Shown: positions 9,612-18,437, counted from the stretch's first letter. The stretch is 64,000 nt of DNA from CAVTBT01 sp963733065 (GCA_963733065.1 CAVTBT010000007.1:310001-374000), one strand, 5' to 3'. Translations and numbers: made by a program. The notes: generated by a model not told the origin, from the sequence alone.

Positions 9612-10335
9612 GCTCCATGCCGTCGTAGGCGGCCTCGATGCCCTCCGCGAGCGGCAGCTCGGCGGGGCGGTGTGTGATCAGCAGTCGGCTCGCGCCCGAG
9701 CGGGCGTAGGCGTCGAGTGCCTCCTCGAGGTCGAGGTGCCCGCGCGGCTGCCCGTCGAGCTCCGCTCGCTCGAGGGTCGCCTCGCAGACGAAGAGGTCGG
9801 CGTCGCGTGCGAGCGCCACCAGGGCGTCGCTCGGGCCCGAGTCGCCGGAGTAGGCAAGCGTCGCTCCGTTCCGCGCCACCCGGAAGCCGTACGTCTCGAG
9901 CGTGTAGTGCGGCAGCCGCACCGCGGTGACCTCGAACCCGGCGGCGGTGAACGGACGATCGCCCGCGTACTCGACGACGTCGAAGACACGGTCGAACATG
10001 TCGGGGAAGCCGAGCCGCGACCCGAGCTTCTCGAGGTAGTCGTGGCCACCCTCGTAGACCCAGACGGTCGGCCGGGTGTGGTGGCCGTTCTGGGCGCGGT
10101 ACATGCTTCCCCAGACCCAGGGCACGAGGTCTCCCCAGTGGTCGAGGTGGAAGTGCGAGACGGCGATCGCGTCGATGTTCGGCCACCCCTCGGTCTCTCG
10201 CAGGCGGGAGAGCACGCCGGGCCCACAGTCGAGGAGGAGCCGCTGCCCGTCGCACTCGACGACGTAGCCCGAATGCGCCCCGCCGGGATTCGGCCAGGCC
10301 GGGCTCGACCCGATCACCTTCAGATTCATCCTCAT
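9565..10335 (-). CDS. MBL-fold metallo-hydrolase (RNase Z/arylsulfatase-like)
   Basis: A metallo-beta-lactamase-fold hydrolase of 254-256 residues. The zinc ligands are visible: 'SHFHLDHWGD' (HxHxDH), a later His in 'LPHYTLETYGF', Asp in 'LAYSGDSGPSD' and the final His in 'LLITHRP'. The overall layout ('SGYVVECDGQRLLLDCGPGV' at the N-terminus) matches the RNase Z-like group acting on phosphodiesters or small esters; the substrate cannot be told. The start is ATG 10335 or ATG 10329 (MRMNLK). Its start codon overlaps the -10 box of the divergent B12-subunit gene, so the two promoters must interfere. Confidence 0.85.
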   Translation of the reverse strand: MRMNLKVIGSSPAWPNPGGAHSGYVVECDGQRLLLDCGPGVLSRLRETEGWPNIDAIAVSHFHLDHWGDLVPWVWGSMYRAQNGHHTRPTVWVYEGGHDYLEKLGSRLGFPDMFDRVFDVVEYAGDRPFTAAGFEVTAVRLPHYTLETYGFRVARNGATLAYSGDSGPSDALVALARDADLFVCEATLERAELDGQPRGHLDLEEALDAYARSGASRLLITHRPAELPLAEGIEAAYDGMELTVEPRAARSAGSSR

Positions 10336-10340
10336 ATACT
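10335..10340 (+). promoter_or_regulatory. -10 element for the B12-subunit gene
   Basis: TATACT ends 8 bases before GTG 10349. It overlaps the start codon of the divergent MBL gene. Confidence 0.55.
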
Positions 10341-10348
10341 GACGGCCA

Positions 10349-10747
10349 GTGGCCCGGAAGATCCGCGTCGTCATCGCCAAGCCAGGACTGGACGGGCACG
10401 ACCGGGGGGCGAAGATCATCGCACGCGCGCTACGCGATGCGGGCATGGAGGTGATCTACACCGGTCTGCACCAGACCCCGGAGCAGATCGTCGAGACCGC
10501 GATCCAGGAGGATGCGGACGCCGTCGGGATCTCGATCCTCTCGGGTGCGCACATGACGCTGGTGCCGCGAATCCTCGACGGACTGCGCGAGAACGGCTCG
10601 GAGGACGTGCTCGTGATCGTGGGCGGCACGATCCCGACAGAGGACGCCGAGGAGCTGCGCGGCCGCGGCGTCGCCGCCGTCTTCACCCCCGGCGCTCCGA
10701 CCAGCGAGATCGTCGACTTCCTGCGCGGCGCGATCGCCGTCGCCTAG
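10349..10747 (+). CDS. Methylmalonyl-CoA mutase, cobalamin-binding small subunit
   Basis: A 132-residue stand-alone B12-binding domain with Rossmann-like fold. The base-off/His-on signature DxHxxG is D15-G-H17-D-R-G20, followed by 'VIYTGLHQTPEQIVETAIQE', 'VGISILSGAHMTLVP' and 'VIVGGTIP', all typical of the mutase small subunit that carries adenosylcobalamin. The partner catalytic subunit is at 6569-8236, so the enzyme is encoded as two polypeptides, as in archaeal and many actinobacterial mutases, here separated by three unrelated genes. Start is GTG 10349. Confidence 0.93.
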   Translation: MARKIRVVIAKPGLDGHDRGAKIIARALRDAGMEVIYTGLHQTPEQIVETAIQEDADAVGISILSGAHMTLVPRILDGLRENGSEDVLVIVGGTIPTEDAEELRGRGVAAVFTPGAPTSEIVDFLRGAIAVA

Positions 10748-11485
10748 CCGACGGGCGGCGAGGCCGGGCGGCGGGCGCGGGCCACGAGCCCGGTGCCGAG
10801 GCCGGTGCCTGCGAACGGACGCTGGACGAGCCGGAACGGCGCGGCGGCGGCGGCCGTGAGCACGGCGGTCCGCTCCGAGGGTTGGAACAGCCGGCCGCTG
10901 GCGGCCGTCCGCTCCTCGCGCGAGCCGCGTCCCGGCCGTGCGCTTCACGACCGCGTTCCGCACGACCTCGAGCGCGTAGCCGATCGGGAAGCCGTACGTG
11001 CGGACGTCGACGTCCTCCAGCCCGGCGGACTCCAGCAGCTCGCGCAGTCCTTCGCGGTCGTAGCGGCGGAAATGGCCGACCTTGACGTCCGACGCCCCGA
11101 AGCGGTCGGGACCGGCCGGCACGCTCACGAGCAGCCATCCGCCGGGGACGATGCGCTCGATCCACGCGGCGAGCGCGGCGCGGTCGTCCTCGATGTGCTC
11201 GAGCACCTCGAACGCGCAGACGAGGTCGAACGTCTCCGCGCCGGAGAGCTCTTCGAGCGCGATGTTGAGGACGCGGCCTGCGGCGCCGACGCGCTGCGCG
11301 GCCCGCTCGTACGACAGCGGGTCGGGCTCCAGGCCGAGATAGTCGTAGCGCCGGGCGAGCTCCGCGCCGACGGAGCCCTGGCCCGCGCCGATCTCCAGCG
11401 CGGTGCGCGCACCGGTGGGCAGGAGCCGGCGAACGACGTCGTAGCGCAGCCACGCGTGCAGCGTGAGGGGCGGGAGCGCCGCCAT
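10744..11485 (-). CDS. SAM-dependent methyltransferase, frameshift near 10920
   Basis: A class I methyltransferase of about 247 residues. The SAM-binding motif I is 'ALEIGAGQGSVGAELARRYD', followed by 'YLGLEPDPLSYERA' and the motif 'FDLVCAFEVLEHIEDD', as in UbiE/methyltransf_11 or _23 proteins acting on small molecules or lipids. After 'VVKRTAGTRLAR' the frame breaks near 10920; the alternative frame continues 'LFQPSERTAVLTAAAAAPF' to a stop at 10744, next to the B12-subunit stop. The C-terminus ends with a plausible membrane-associated 'PFAGTGLGTGLVARAR'. It begins 9 bases downstream of the M23 peptidase stop. Confidence 0.75.
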
Positions 11486-11494
11486 CGTGGTTGG

Positions 11495-12406
11495 TCAGCG
11501 GGGGACGAGCCGGGCGGCGGTGAGGACGCCGGCCTCGCCTGCGAGCGCGGCGAGCGTCACCTTGGCGGGGGTGGTGTAGACGGTCACCTTCGGCGCGGTC
11601 GCGCCCTTCCTGGCGGCGATCGCGACCGGGTCGAGCTCGAGCGTCTCGGGCACTTCGATCGAGACGAGCTGTCCGTCGTGGACGATCTTGCGGCCGTTCG
11701 GCCAGTTGCGCACGCGGTCGACCTTGAGGTCGACGCGCCCGTCGGCGAAGGAGACGACGGTGCCGGTCACGGCGAGCGTGAACGTGCTGCCCGGCTTCGC
11801 GGTGAAGAGCAGCCGCGTCGCCTTCTCCAGGAGCGGGTACGGGTTGACCGCGGCGCCGTCCTTCGGATGCACCTCGAAGTGCAGGTGAGGGTGGATGCCG
11901 TCGGCGTCGCCGGAGTTGCCGTTGAACCCGATCGGCTGGCCGGCTTTCACCTTCGCGCCCGACTTGAGCCCCGGCGCGTACGAGCCGCCGGCGACGCACT
12001 TGCCCTTGTTGTCGTTCCCGTTGCCGACGTCGTTGTTGAGGTGGACGTAGAGGTAGGTCGTGCCGCTGACGCCGTTCAGGTAGAGCATGCAGCCGGCCCG
12101 CGCAGAGGTGGTGTGAAACTTGACGGTGCCGTCCTCCGCGGCCACGACGTGCGCACGAAGCGGGGCCATGATGTCGTTCCCCTCGTGGGTGCCCTGGCCT
12201 CGGGGGTCGCCGAAGTCGTCCATGTAGAGCGTCTTGCCGACGAGCGGGAAGACGAACGCGTCGCCGTCCTTGCCGGCCGCGGCCTGGCGCGCGCGTGGGT
12301 CGGGCTCGACCGGCTCGTGGGCGAGCGCGGACGTCGAAGCCGCCGCGGCGGTTGCGACCAGGATGAGGAAGAGGATCCCTCGGGCTGTCGTCCGGTGGCC
12401 TGCCAT
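11495..12406 (-). CDS. Secreted M23-family peptidase
   Basis: A 303-residue protein with a signal peptide (about 1-29, cleavage near 'ALAHEP') and a LytM/M23 zinc endopeptidase domain. Metal ligands: 'GTHEGNDIMA' (HxxxD) and 'HPHLHFEV' (HxH). Such enzymes cut peptide cross-links of peptidoglycan, although many actinobacterial relatives are regulators or spore/wall remodelling factors. The C-terminal ~100 residues form a beta-rich domain of unknown role. The start ATG 12406 gives the signal peptide; the frame is open far upstream, but those codons run through the palindromic repeats. A TAACGT box lies about 40 bases upstream. Confidence 0.88.
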   Translation of the reverse strand: MAGHRTTARGILFLILVATAAAASTSALAHEPVEPDPRARQAAAGKDGDAFVFPLVGKTLYMDDFGDPRGQGTHEGNDIMAPLRAHVVAAEDGTVKFHTTSARAGCMLYLNGVSGTTYLYVHLNNDVGNGNDNKGKCVAGGSYAPGLKSGAKVKAGQPIGFNGNSGDADGIHPHLHFEVHPKDGAAVNPYPLLEKATRLLFTAKPGSTFTLAVTGTVVSFADGRVDLKVDRVRNWPNGRKIVHDGQLVSIEVPETLELDPVAIAARKGATAPKVTVYTTPAKVTLAALAGEAGVLTAARLVPR

Positions 12407-12496
12407 GTGCTCCGGTTCGGCGTCCGAAGGCGGGGACGTTAGCACCATCGACGGCGCGAAGTGCCCAACGGCGCCGTTCGCCTGGCGGTGGGCGAG

Positions 12497-12700
12497 CCAT
12501 GTCCGGGGTCTGTCCCCTGCCGTGTCCCGGCGAGCCGTGTCGGGGGTCTGTCCCCGGCCGTGTCCTGCATAGACGGTCGAAACCGCCGGAAACGTCGCAG
12601 CTCCATTCCACGCCGTGGCCGTACTGGACGTGACCTGGGTCTGTCCCCGGTCATGTCCGCATCGGCCATGACCGGGGACAGACCCCGGACAGGTCCCGTG
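12497..12700. repeat. Cluster of four REP-like palindromes
   Basis: Within the 373-base gap between the M23 peptidase and etfB are four copies: cores at 12505-12517, 12543-12555, 12636-12648 (TGGGTCTGTCCCC, one arm degenerate) and 12674-12686 (inverted orientation). Arms contain CATGTCC, CGTGTCC or CAGGTCC. The last two form a head-to-head pair 25 bases apart. It is the largest cluster by copy number in the window. No gene is seen in the gap. Confidence 0.85.
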
Positions 12701-12763
12701 AGCGGTTCGCGCGCGCCCTGGTGGGCGGCTCGTGACCTGCAACGTCGCCGAACGTCGCGTCGC

Positions 12764-12769
12764 TAGAGT
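12764..12769 (+). promoter_or_regulatory. -10 element for etfB operon
   Basis: TAGAGT ends 10 bases before ATG 12780; leader of a few bases at most. Confidence 0.5.
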
Positions 12770-12779
12770 CCCCCTCCGG

Positions 12780-13559
12780 ATGAAGATCGCTGTCTGCGTG
12801 AAGCAGGTTCCCGACGCCACCGCTGCCAGGCGAATCGACCCGGCGTCGAAGCGCCTCGACCGTTCCGGAGAAGGCGCTCTGAACGCCTTCGACGCCCACG
12901 CCGTGGAGGAGGCCCTTCGCCTCAAGGACGCCGGCAGCGACGGCGAGGTGGTCGTCGTCTCGCTCGGCCCCGAGAAGGCCGCGGACGCGCTGCGCAAGGC
13001 GCTTGCGATGGGCGCTGACCGCGCAGTCCTGGTCTCTGACGCCGATGCTGCGGGATCCGATCTGGTGGCGACGAGCCGAGCCCTTGCAAAGGCGCTCGAG
13101 CGCGAGGGCGCCGAACTCGTGCTCTTCGGGCAGCAGTCCTCGGACTCCGACGGTGCAGTGCTCTGGGCGGCGGTCGCCGACCGATTGCGCGTGCCGATGG
13201 TCTCGCAGGTGGCCGAGCTGACGCTCGACGGCGGCCGCATCACGGGCAAGCGCCAGACGGAGTTCGGCTACGACGTCATCGCTGCACCGTTGCCTGCGGT
13301 CGTCGCCGTGTCCGACGCGATCAACGAGCCGCGGTACCCCTCACTGAAGGGGATCATGGGAGCGAAGAAGAAACCGCAGGAGACGCTCGCGCTCGGCGAT
13401 CTCGGCCTCGACGCGAACGACGTCGGCGAGCCTGGTTCGAGAACCACCGTGCTCGATCTCAACCCGCCGCCGGCCAGGGGTGACTCGATGAAGATCGACG
13501 ACGACGGCTCCGCACCGGACAAGATCGTCGACTTCCTCGCCGGGAAGAAGCTGCTCTAG
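12780..13559 (+). CDS. etfB: Electron transfer flavoprotein, beta subunit
   Basis: A 259-residue ETF beta subunit. It starts with the typical 'MKIAVCVKQVPD', has 'DAHAVEEALRLKD' and the AMP-binding stretch 'VLFGQQSSDSDGAVLWAAVA', and the recognition loop 'PRYPSLKGIMGAKKKP' that contacts partner dehydrogenases. With EtfA it forms a soluble FAD/AMP heterodimer that takes electrons from acyl-CoA dehydrogenases, one of which is at 61152-62285. The next gene, etfA, starts immediately after its stop codon, and ETF dehydrogenase follows, so all three form one operon. Confidence 0.96.
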   Translation: MKIAVCVKQVPDATAARRIDPASKRLDRSGEGALNAFDAHAVEEALRLKDAGSDGEVVVVSLGPEKAADALRKALAMGADRAVLVSDADAAGSDLVATSRALAKALEREGAELVLFGQQSSDSDGAVLWAAVADRLRVPMVSQVAELTLDGGRITGKRQTEFGYDVIAAPLPAVVAVSDAINEPRYPSLKGIMGAKKKPQETLALGDLGLDANDVGEPGSRTTVLDLNPPPARGDSMKIDDDGSAPDKIVDFLAGKKLL

Positions 13560-14519
13560 GTGACCACGCTCGTCTTCCTCGAGCATCACGACGGCGAGCT
13601 CCAGAAGGGGCCGCTCGGCGTCCTCTCGAAGGCCGCTCAGCTCGGAGGCGACGTTGCCGGGGTCGTGCTCGGATCTGATGTCGCTGACGTGGCCGCGACG
13701 GCTGGAGCGTTTGGAGCCTCCACCGTGCACGTCTGCGACGACGCCGCTCTCGCAGCGCCACTCCCGCAGCCGCGTGTCGACGCGCTCGCGCGGGTCGTGT
13801 CCGACACGGGTGCCGACACCGTGCTCTTCGCCGCTTCCGTGCTCGCCGCCGATGTCGCCGCCGGCCTTGCGGCACGGCTCGACGCCGGGCTGAACTGGGA
13901 TCTCGTCGATCTCGTGGAGCAGGACGGTGCGCTCGTCGGCAAGCGCGCCGCGTTGCAGGACTCCGTGCTCGTCGACGTCGGCTGGACGAGCACGCCGCGG
14001 TTGGCATTGGTGCGCGCGGGCAGCTTCGAGCCGCAGGAGTCCAGCGGCACAGCCGAGGTCAAGTCCTTCGCGACCGACTTCGAGGACTTCTCGACGGCCG
14101 CCGAGATGGTGGAGCAGGCGCACGAGGAGTCGAGTGGTCCGTCGATCGAGGACGCCGAGGTGATCGTGGCCGGCGGCCGCGGGCTCGGCGGGCCCGAGAA
14201 CTTCGCACTCGTCGAGGAGCTGGCGAAGGCGCTCGGCGGTGCAGTCGGCGCAACACGCGCCGTCGTCGACGCAGGCTGGTACCCGTACGCCGCGCAGGTC
14301 GGTCAGACGGGCAAGACAGTGGCTCCGAAGCTCTACATCGCCTGTGGGATCTCCGGCGCGATCCAGCACAAGGTCGGCATGCAGGGCTCCGGCACGATCG
14401 TGGCCATCAACAAGGATCCGAACGCGCCGATCTTCGAGTACGCCGATCTGGGTGTCGTCGGCGACCTGCACCAGATCGTCCCGAAACTCTCCGAGCTCGT
14501 CCGCACCCGGAAGGGCTGA
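13560..14519 (+). CDS. etfA: Electron transfer flavoprotein, alpha subunit
   Basis: A 319-residue ETF alpha subunit with an N-terminal domain (about 1-190) and the C-terminal FAD-binding domain. The FAD signature includes 'GGRGLGGPENFALVEELAKA', 'GATRAVVDAGWYPYAAQVGQ', 'KLYIACGISGAIQHKVGM' and 'IVAINKDPNAPIFEYADLG'. It starts with GTG directly adjoining the etfB stop, with no intergenic base. It carries the redox-active FAD and passes electrons to the ETF dehydrogenase encoded next. Confidence 0.96.
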   Translation: MTTLVFLEHHDGELQKGPLGVLSKAAQLGGDVAGVVLGSDVADVAATAGAFGASTVHVCDDAALAAPLPQPRVDALARVVSDTGADTVLFAASVLAADVAAGLAARLDAGLNWDLVDLVEQDGALVGKRAALQDSVLVDVGWTSTPRLALVRAGSFEPQESSGTAEVKSFATDFEDFSTAAEMVEQAHEESSGPSIEDAEVIVAGGRGLGGPENFALVEELAKALGGAVGATRAVVDAGWYPYAAQVGQTGKTVAPKLYIACGISGAIQHKVGMQGSGTIVAINKDPNAPIFEYADLGVVGDLHQIVPKLSELVRTRKG

Positions 14520-14523
14520 TTTC

Positions 14524-16221
14524 GTGACGCGCCCGCTCGACTATCCGGCGCCGTTCTCGCCGGCCGAGGCGATCGCGCGGCCAACGGATCCGGCGGACGA
14601 GCGCATCGAGGTCGGCGTGCTGATCGTCGGCGCCGGGCCAGCTGGGCTGGCGTGCGCGATCCGGCTCGGCCAGCTGCTCGAGGAGTCGCCCGAGACCGCG
14701 GACCGACTCGGCGATGTCCCGGTCGCGGTCGTCGAGAAGGGCAAGGCCCCCGGCTCTCACCTGCTGTCCGGTGCCGTCGTGAATCCGCGGGCGCTTCGCC
14801 GACTCTTCCGCGATCGCCTGACGATGGCGGACATCCCGAACTACGGCGAGATCCATCGGGAAGGCGTGTTCCTGCTCACGAAGGGCACCGCGATCCGGAT
14901 CCCGCCACCGCCGACGATGCGGAATCACGGCAACTTCTCGATCTCGGCCGCCGAGCTCGGCCGGTTCCTGGCGGAGCAGGCGGAGGAGGGCGGCGCGTAC
15001 CTGCTGCCGGAGACGGCTGCCGTGAAGCTCCTCGTCGCCAATGGGCGCGTCCACGGCATCCGGACCGGCGACAAGGGTCGGGGGCGGGACGGTGAGGAGC
15101 TCGCGAACTTCGAGCCGGGATCGGACATCGTGGCGCGGGTCACGGTGCTCGCCGAGGGCACGCAGGGCCATCTGACCGGAGCCGCGATCCAGCAGTTCGG
15201 CCTCGAAGGTCGCTTCCCGCAGATCTGGGCACTGGGCGTCAAGGAGGTCTGGCGCGTCGCGAAACCACTCGACCGGATCATCCACACGATGGGTTGGCCG
15301 CTTCGCAAGGGGCGCAAGTACGGTGAGTTCGGAGGCTCGTTCATCTATCCGATGGGACCGGAGCTCGTGTCGATCGGCTTCGTGGCCGGGCTGGAATCGC
15401 GTGACGTCGAGTTCTCGGTGCACGACGTCCTGCAGGAGTTCAAGACGCATTCCCTCGCGCGTCGCATCCTCGCCGACGGCGAGCGCGTCGCGTGGGGCGC
15501 GAAGACCATCACGGAGGGCGGCTACAACGCGTTGCCGAGCAGCTTCCATGCGCCCGGGCTGCTGCTCGTCGGCGAAGGGGCGGGACTCGTCAACGTGCCA
15601 ACGCTGAAGGGGATCCACTACGCGATCGAGTCCGGCAAGCTCGCCGCGGAGGCGGCCTTCGGCGCGCTGCAGCGTGGGGAGCACGCGGGGCGGCACGGTG
15701 CGCTGGCGTCGTACGACGACGCGTTGCGCTCGAGCTACGTCATCGGCGATCTCCGCGAGGTGCGGAACATGCGGCAGGTGTTCGACAAGGGCTTCTACAT
15801 GGGCGGTGCGCTGGCGAGCGCGATGACGGTGTCAAAGGGGCACTTCCCGCCGAAGGACTATGCGAGCGAGCCGAACGGCGCGCACCGCCTCGTACGGGCC
15901 GGGCGCGCGAGCTCCTACCCACCCGCCGACGGTCAGCTGACCTTCGACAAGCTCTCGTCCGTGTTCCTCTCCGGGAACCGGACGCGTGACGACCAGCCGA
16001 ACCACATTCGTATCCAGCGCCGTGTGCCGCGCGAGCTCGCCGAGATGTGGGCGTACATGTGCCCGGCGCACGTGTACGAGGTCGGAGCGGCGGACGGAGA
16101 CGGCACGGTGACCGTTGAGCTGAATCCGTCGAACTGCGTGCAGTGCGGGGCGATCTCCGCGAAGGGCGGCCGCCTCACGCCGCCCGAGGGCGGGTCCGGC
16201 CCCGAGTACACGCTCACCTAG
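14524..16221 (+). CDS. Electron-transferring-flavoprotein dehydrogenase (ETF-QO/FixC type)
   Basis: A 565-residue flavoprotein that should pass electrons from ETF to the membrane quinone pool. The N-terminal FAD motif is 'VLIVGAGPAGLACAIRLGQL'; 'SISAAELGRFL', 'LLVGEGAGLVNVPTLKGIHY' and the quinone/membrane segment follow ETF-QO order. The C-terminal iron-sulfur domain has 'MCPAHVYE' and 'NCVQCGAISAKGG', then 'PPEGGSGPEYT'. Canonical ETF-QO has four cysteines (one, then CxxCxxC); here the last is Ile, and the loop is shorter. The GTG at 14524 lies four bases after the etfA stop; the frame's upstream extension overlaps etfA and is rejected. Confidence 0.9.
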   Translation: MTRPLDYPAPFSPAEAIARPTDPADERIEVGVLIVGAGPAGLACAIRLGQLLEESPETADRLGDVPVAVVEKGKAPGSHLLSGAVVNPRALRRLFRDRLTMADIPNYGEIHREGVFLLTKGTAIRIPPPPTMRNHGNFSISAAELGRFLAEQAEEGGAYLLPETAAVKLLVANGRVHGIRTGDKGRGRDGEELANFEPGSDIVARVTVLAEGTQGHLTGAAIQQFGLEGRFPQIWALGVKEVWRVAKPLDRIIHTMGWPLRKGRKYGEFGGSFIYPMGPELVSIGFVAGLESRDVEFSVHDVLQEFKTHSLARRILADGERVAWGAKTITEGGYNALPSSFHAPGLLLVGEGAGLVNVPTLKGIHYAIESGKLAAEAAFGALQRGEHAGRHGALASYDDALRSSYVIGDLREVRNMRQVFDKGFYMGGALASAMTVSKGHFPPKDYASEPNGAHRLVRAGRASSYPPADGQLTFDKLSSVFLSGNRTRDDQPNHIRIQRRVPRELAEMWAYMCPAHVYEVGAADGDGTVTVELNPSNCVQCGAISAKGGRLTPPEGGSGPEYTLT

Positions 16222-16245
16222 CGCCAAACACGCGCGCGAGCAGCG

Positions 16246-16320
16246 GGACACGTCCGGGGTCTGTCCCCGGCCGTGACCGGTTCGGACATGCCAGGGGACA
16301 GCCCCCGGACGTGTCCCGGC
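16246..16320. repeat. Inverted pair of REP-like palindromes
   Basis: Cores GGGGTCTGTCCCC at 16256-16268 and GGGGACAGCCCCC at 16294-16306, in opposite orientation with CACGTCC/CGTGTCC outer arms. They fill the gap between ETF dehydrogenase and the PLP dehydratase. Confidence 0.85.
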
Positions 16321-16344
16321 AGCGTGCCGGGGCGACCTCGTGAG

Positions 16345-16350
16345 TACGAT
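16345..16350 (+). promoter_or_regulatory. -10 element of a leaderless promoter
   Basis: TACGAT ends 6 bases before GTG 16357. It lies just downstream of the REP pair. Confidence 0.6.
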
Positions 16351-16356
16351 CGCAGC

Positions 16357-17302
16357 GTGGCCACGACGGAGGCGACGGTGGTGACGCGCCGCGACGTGCT
16401 TGCGGCCGCGGACACGATTCGCGGCCGCCTGCACCGGACGCCCACACTGAGTGCGGCATCGCTCGGGCCTCGACGTTCGCCTCAAGGCCGAGCTGCTCCA
16501 GCGCACCGGATCGTTCAAGCCGCGCGGTGTGTTGAACCGACTCGCCACCCTCACGGATGACGAGCGCTCACGGGGCGTCATCGGCATCTCGGCCGGCAAC
16601 CACGCGCAGGCACTGGCATGGGGAGCGGCTGCCGAAGGGCTCGACGCGCTCGTTGTCATGTGGCAGGGCGCGAGCGACGCGAAGGTCGCTGCGACGCGCG
16701 GCTACGGCGCTGCCGTCGACCTCGATGCCCACGATCCCGCTTCCGCGTTCGCCCGGCTCGAGAGCCTGATCGCCGAGACCGGTCGCATCCTGATCCATCC
16801 GTTCGACGACCCGCTGGTCATCGCGGGGCAGGGTACGGTCGGCCTCGAGTTGCTCGAGGATGCGCCGCACGTCGAGACGATCCTGGTGCCCGCGGGCGGC
16901 GGTGGACTCGTGGCCGGCGTCGCCGCCTCCGCGGACGGACGGCGAGTGGTCGCGGTCGAGCCCGAGACCTCGCGGGCTGTGCACGACGGCCTCGCGGCCG
17001 GAGGCAGCGTTCCCGTCACCCCCGAGTCGATCGCCGACGGCCTGTCGGCCCCGTTTGCCGGCGAGAACGCGATCGCGACGCTACGAGCGCATGCGGCGGA
17101 GAGCCTTCTCGTCACGGAAGACGCGATCGAGGAGGCGTTCCGGTGGCTCTACGGGCGGGCGAAGCTGGCCGTCGAGCCCGCCGCAGCGGTTGGCCTGGCG
17201 CCGCTTCTGACGGGGCAGATCGACGTCGGCCGGACGGCGGTCGTGGTCTCCGGGGGCAACGTGGCCGCGAAAACCGCCGCTGCTATCCTGGCCCGAGTAT
17301 GA
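16357..17302 (+). CDS. PLP-dependent threonine/serine dehydratase-like protein, frameshift near 16465
   Basis: A fold-type II PLP enzyme of about 314 residues. The first 37 codons from GTG 16357 read 'RRDVLAAADTIRGRLHRTPT'. The frame then breaks near 16465 and resumes as 'LDVRLKAELLQRTGSFKPRG', where Lys in GSFKPRG is the PLP Schiff-base residue. The glycine-rich phosphate loop is 'VPAGGGGLVAGVAA' and the C-terminal 'VVVSGGNVAAK' is also typical. It lacks the ACT domain present in the paralogue at 50928, so it may be a catabolic threonine/serine ammonia-lyase or a serine racemase-like enzyme. Its TGA overlaps the ATG of rpmE. Confidence 0.82.
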
Positions 17303-17517
17303 AGGCCGACATCCATCCCGAGTACGTCCTGGCGACCGTTCGCTGCTCCTGTGGCAACGAGTTCCAGACGCGCTCCACGAAGCCGGATCTTCACGTCGAG
17401 ATCTGCTCCGCTTGCCACCCGTTCTATACGGGCAAGCAGAAGCTGATGGACGCCGGCGGCCGTGTCGAGCGCTTCCAGCGACGGCTCGAGAAGGCCGGCG
17501 GCGCCCGCCGCGGCTAA
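17299..17517 (+). CDS. rpmE: 50S ribosomal protein L31 (zinc-binding type)
   Basis: A 72-residue L31 with the four zinc-ligand cysteines in 'CSCGNEFQTR' and 'ICSACHPFYTGKQKLMDAGG', the C+ form that also serves as a zinc store. The ATG at 17299 overlaps the previous stop (ATGA), and TATCCT at 17284-17289 could give an additional promoter. It is followed closely by DUF1385, a neighbour often seen next to rpmE and prfA in Gram-positive genomes. Confidence 0.96.
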   Translation: MKADIHPEYVLATVRCSCGNEFQTRSTKPDLHVEICSACHPFYTGKQKLMDAGGRVERFQRRLEKAGGARRG

Positions 17518-17522
17518 GCCCA

Positions 17523-18437
17523 GTGGCAAACACCATCGGAGGACAGGCCGTCCTCGAGGGCGTGATGATGCGCAGCCCAACGAGCTGGGCGGTCTGCGTC
17601 CGCAAGAAGGACGGCGAGATCGCCCAGGTCGTCAACGCCATCACGTCGCCGCAGCAACGCCACCGCATCTGGCGGCTGCCGGTGATTCGTGGCGTCATCG
17701 CGCTCGGCGAGTCGCTCGCGATCGGCTTTCGCGCACTGGCGATCTCGGCGAACTACGCCGCTCAGGAAGAGGGCGAGGACGGCGAGGTCACGACGGAGAT
17801 CACGCGCGGCCAGATCATCTTCTCGTTCGCAATCGCAATCGGGTTCGCGCTCATGCTCTTCAAGGTTGGGCCGGCGCTCATCACCAGCTGGCTACCGATC
17901 GACACGACCGGCACCTTCGTCGTGATCGAGGGGCTCGTGCGCGTGACGATCTTCATCGCCTACATCCTGGTCGTGTCCCTGCTACCCGACCTGCGCAGGG
18001 TGTTCCAGTACCACGCGGCGGAGCACAAGGCGATCAACGCGCTCGAGGCGGGCGAAGAGCTCACGCCCGAGCGAGTCCAGCGTTTCTCGCTCATCCATCC
18101 TCGGTGTGGCACGGCGTTTCTGCTGTGGGTGATGGTGATCGGGATCTTCGTCTTCGCGTTCGTCGGCCAGCCCGACTGGTACTGGCTGATCCTGAGTCGC
18201 ATCGCGCTGCTGCCGGTGATCGCCGGCATCGCGTACGAGCTGATCCGCTTCGCGGGAAAGCACAGTGACAACCGCTTCCTGATGGCGCTTCTGGCGCCGG
18301 GCATGTGGCTCCAGCGCCTGACGACGCGTGAGCCTTCGCTCGACCAGATCGAAGTCTCGATCCGCGCCCTCCAGGAAGTGCTTCGCGCCGAGGGCGGGCT
18401 CACTCAGGAGGAGCGCCGGGTCGAGGTGATGGCCTAG
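17523..18437 (+). CDS. DUF1385 family membrane protein
   Basis: A 304-residue protein with the DUF1385 signature 'GGQAVLEGVMMRSPTSWAV' at the N-terminus, four or five membrane helices, and 'YHAAEHKAINALEAGEELTP' in the loop. The family is conserved and is often encoded between rpmE and prfA; its function is not established. The start is GTG 17523, five bases after the rpmE stop. In this genome prfA is about 2.9 kb further on instead of adjacent. Confidence 0.9.
   Translation: MANTIGGQAVLEGVMMRSPTSWAVCVRKKDGEIAQVVNAITSPQQRHRIWRLPVIRGVIALGESLAIGFRALAISANYAAQEEGEDGEVTTEITRGQIIFSFAIAIGFALMLFKVGPALITSWLPIDTTGTFVVIEGLVRVTIFIAYILVVSLLPDLRRVFQYHAAEHKAINALEAGEELTPERVQRFSLIHPRCGTAFLLWVMVIGIFVFAFVGQPDWYWLILSRIALLPVIAGIAYELIRFAGKHSDNRFLMALLAPGMWLQRLTTREPSLDQIEVSIRALQEVLRAEGGLTQEERRVEVMA

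Noticed and set aside
12497..12700. REP palindromes as ordinary Rho-independent terminators
   Set aside because: No T-run follows, many copies are in pairs and in both orientations, and some lie upstream of genes rather than after them.
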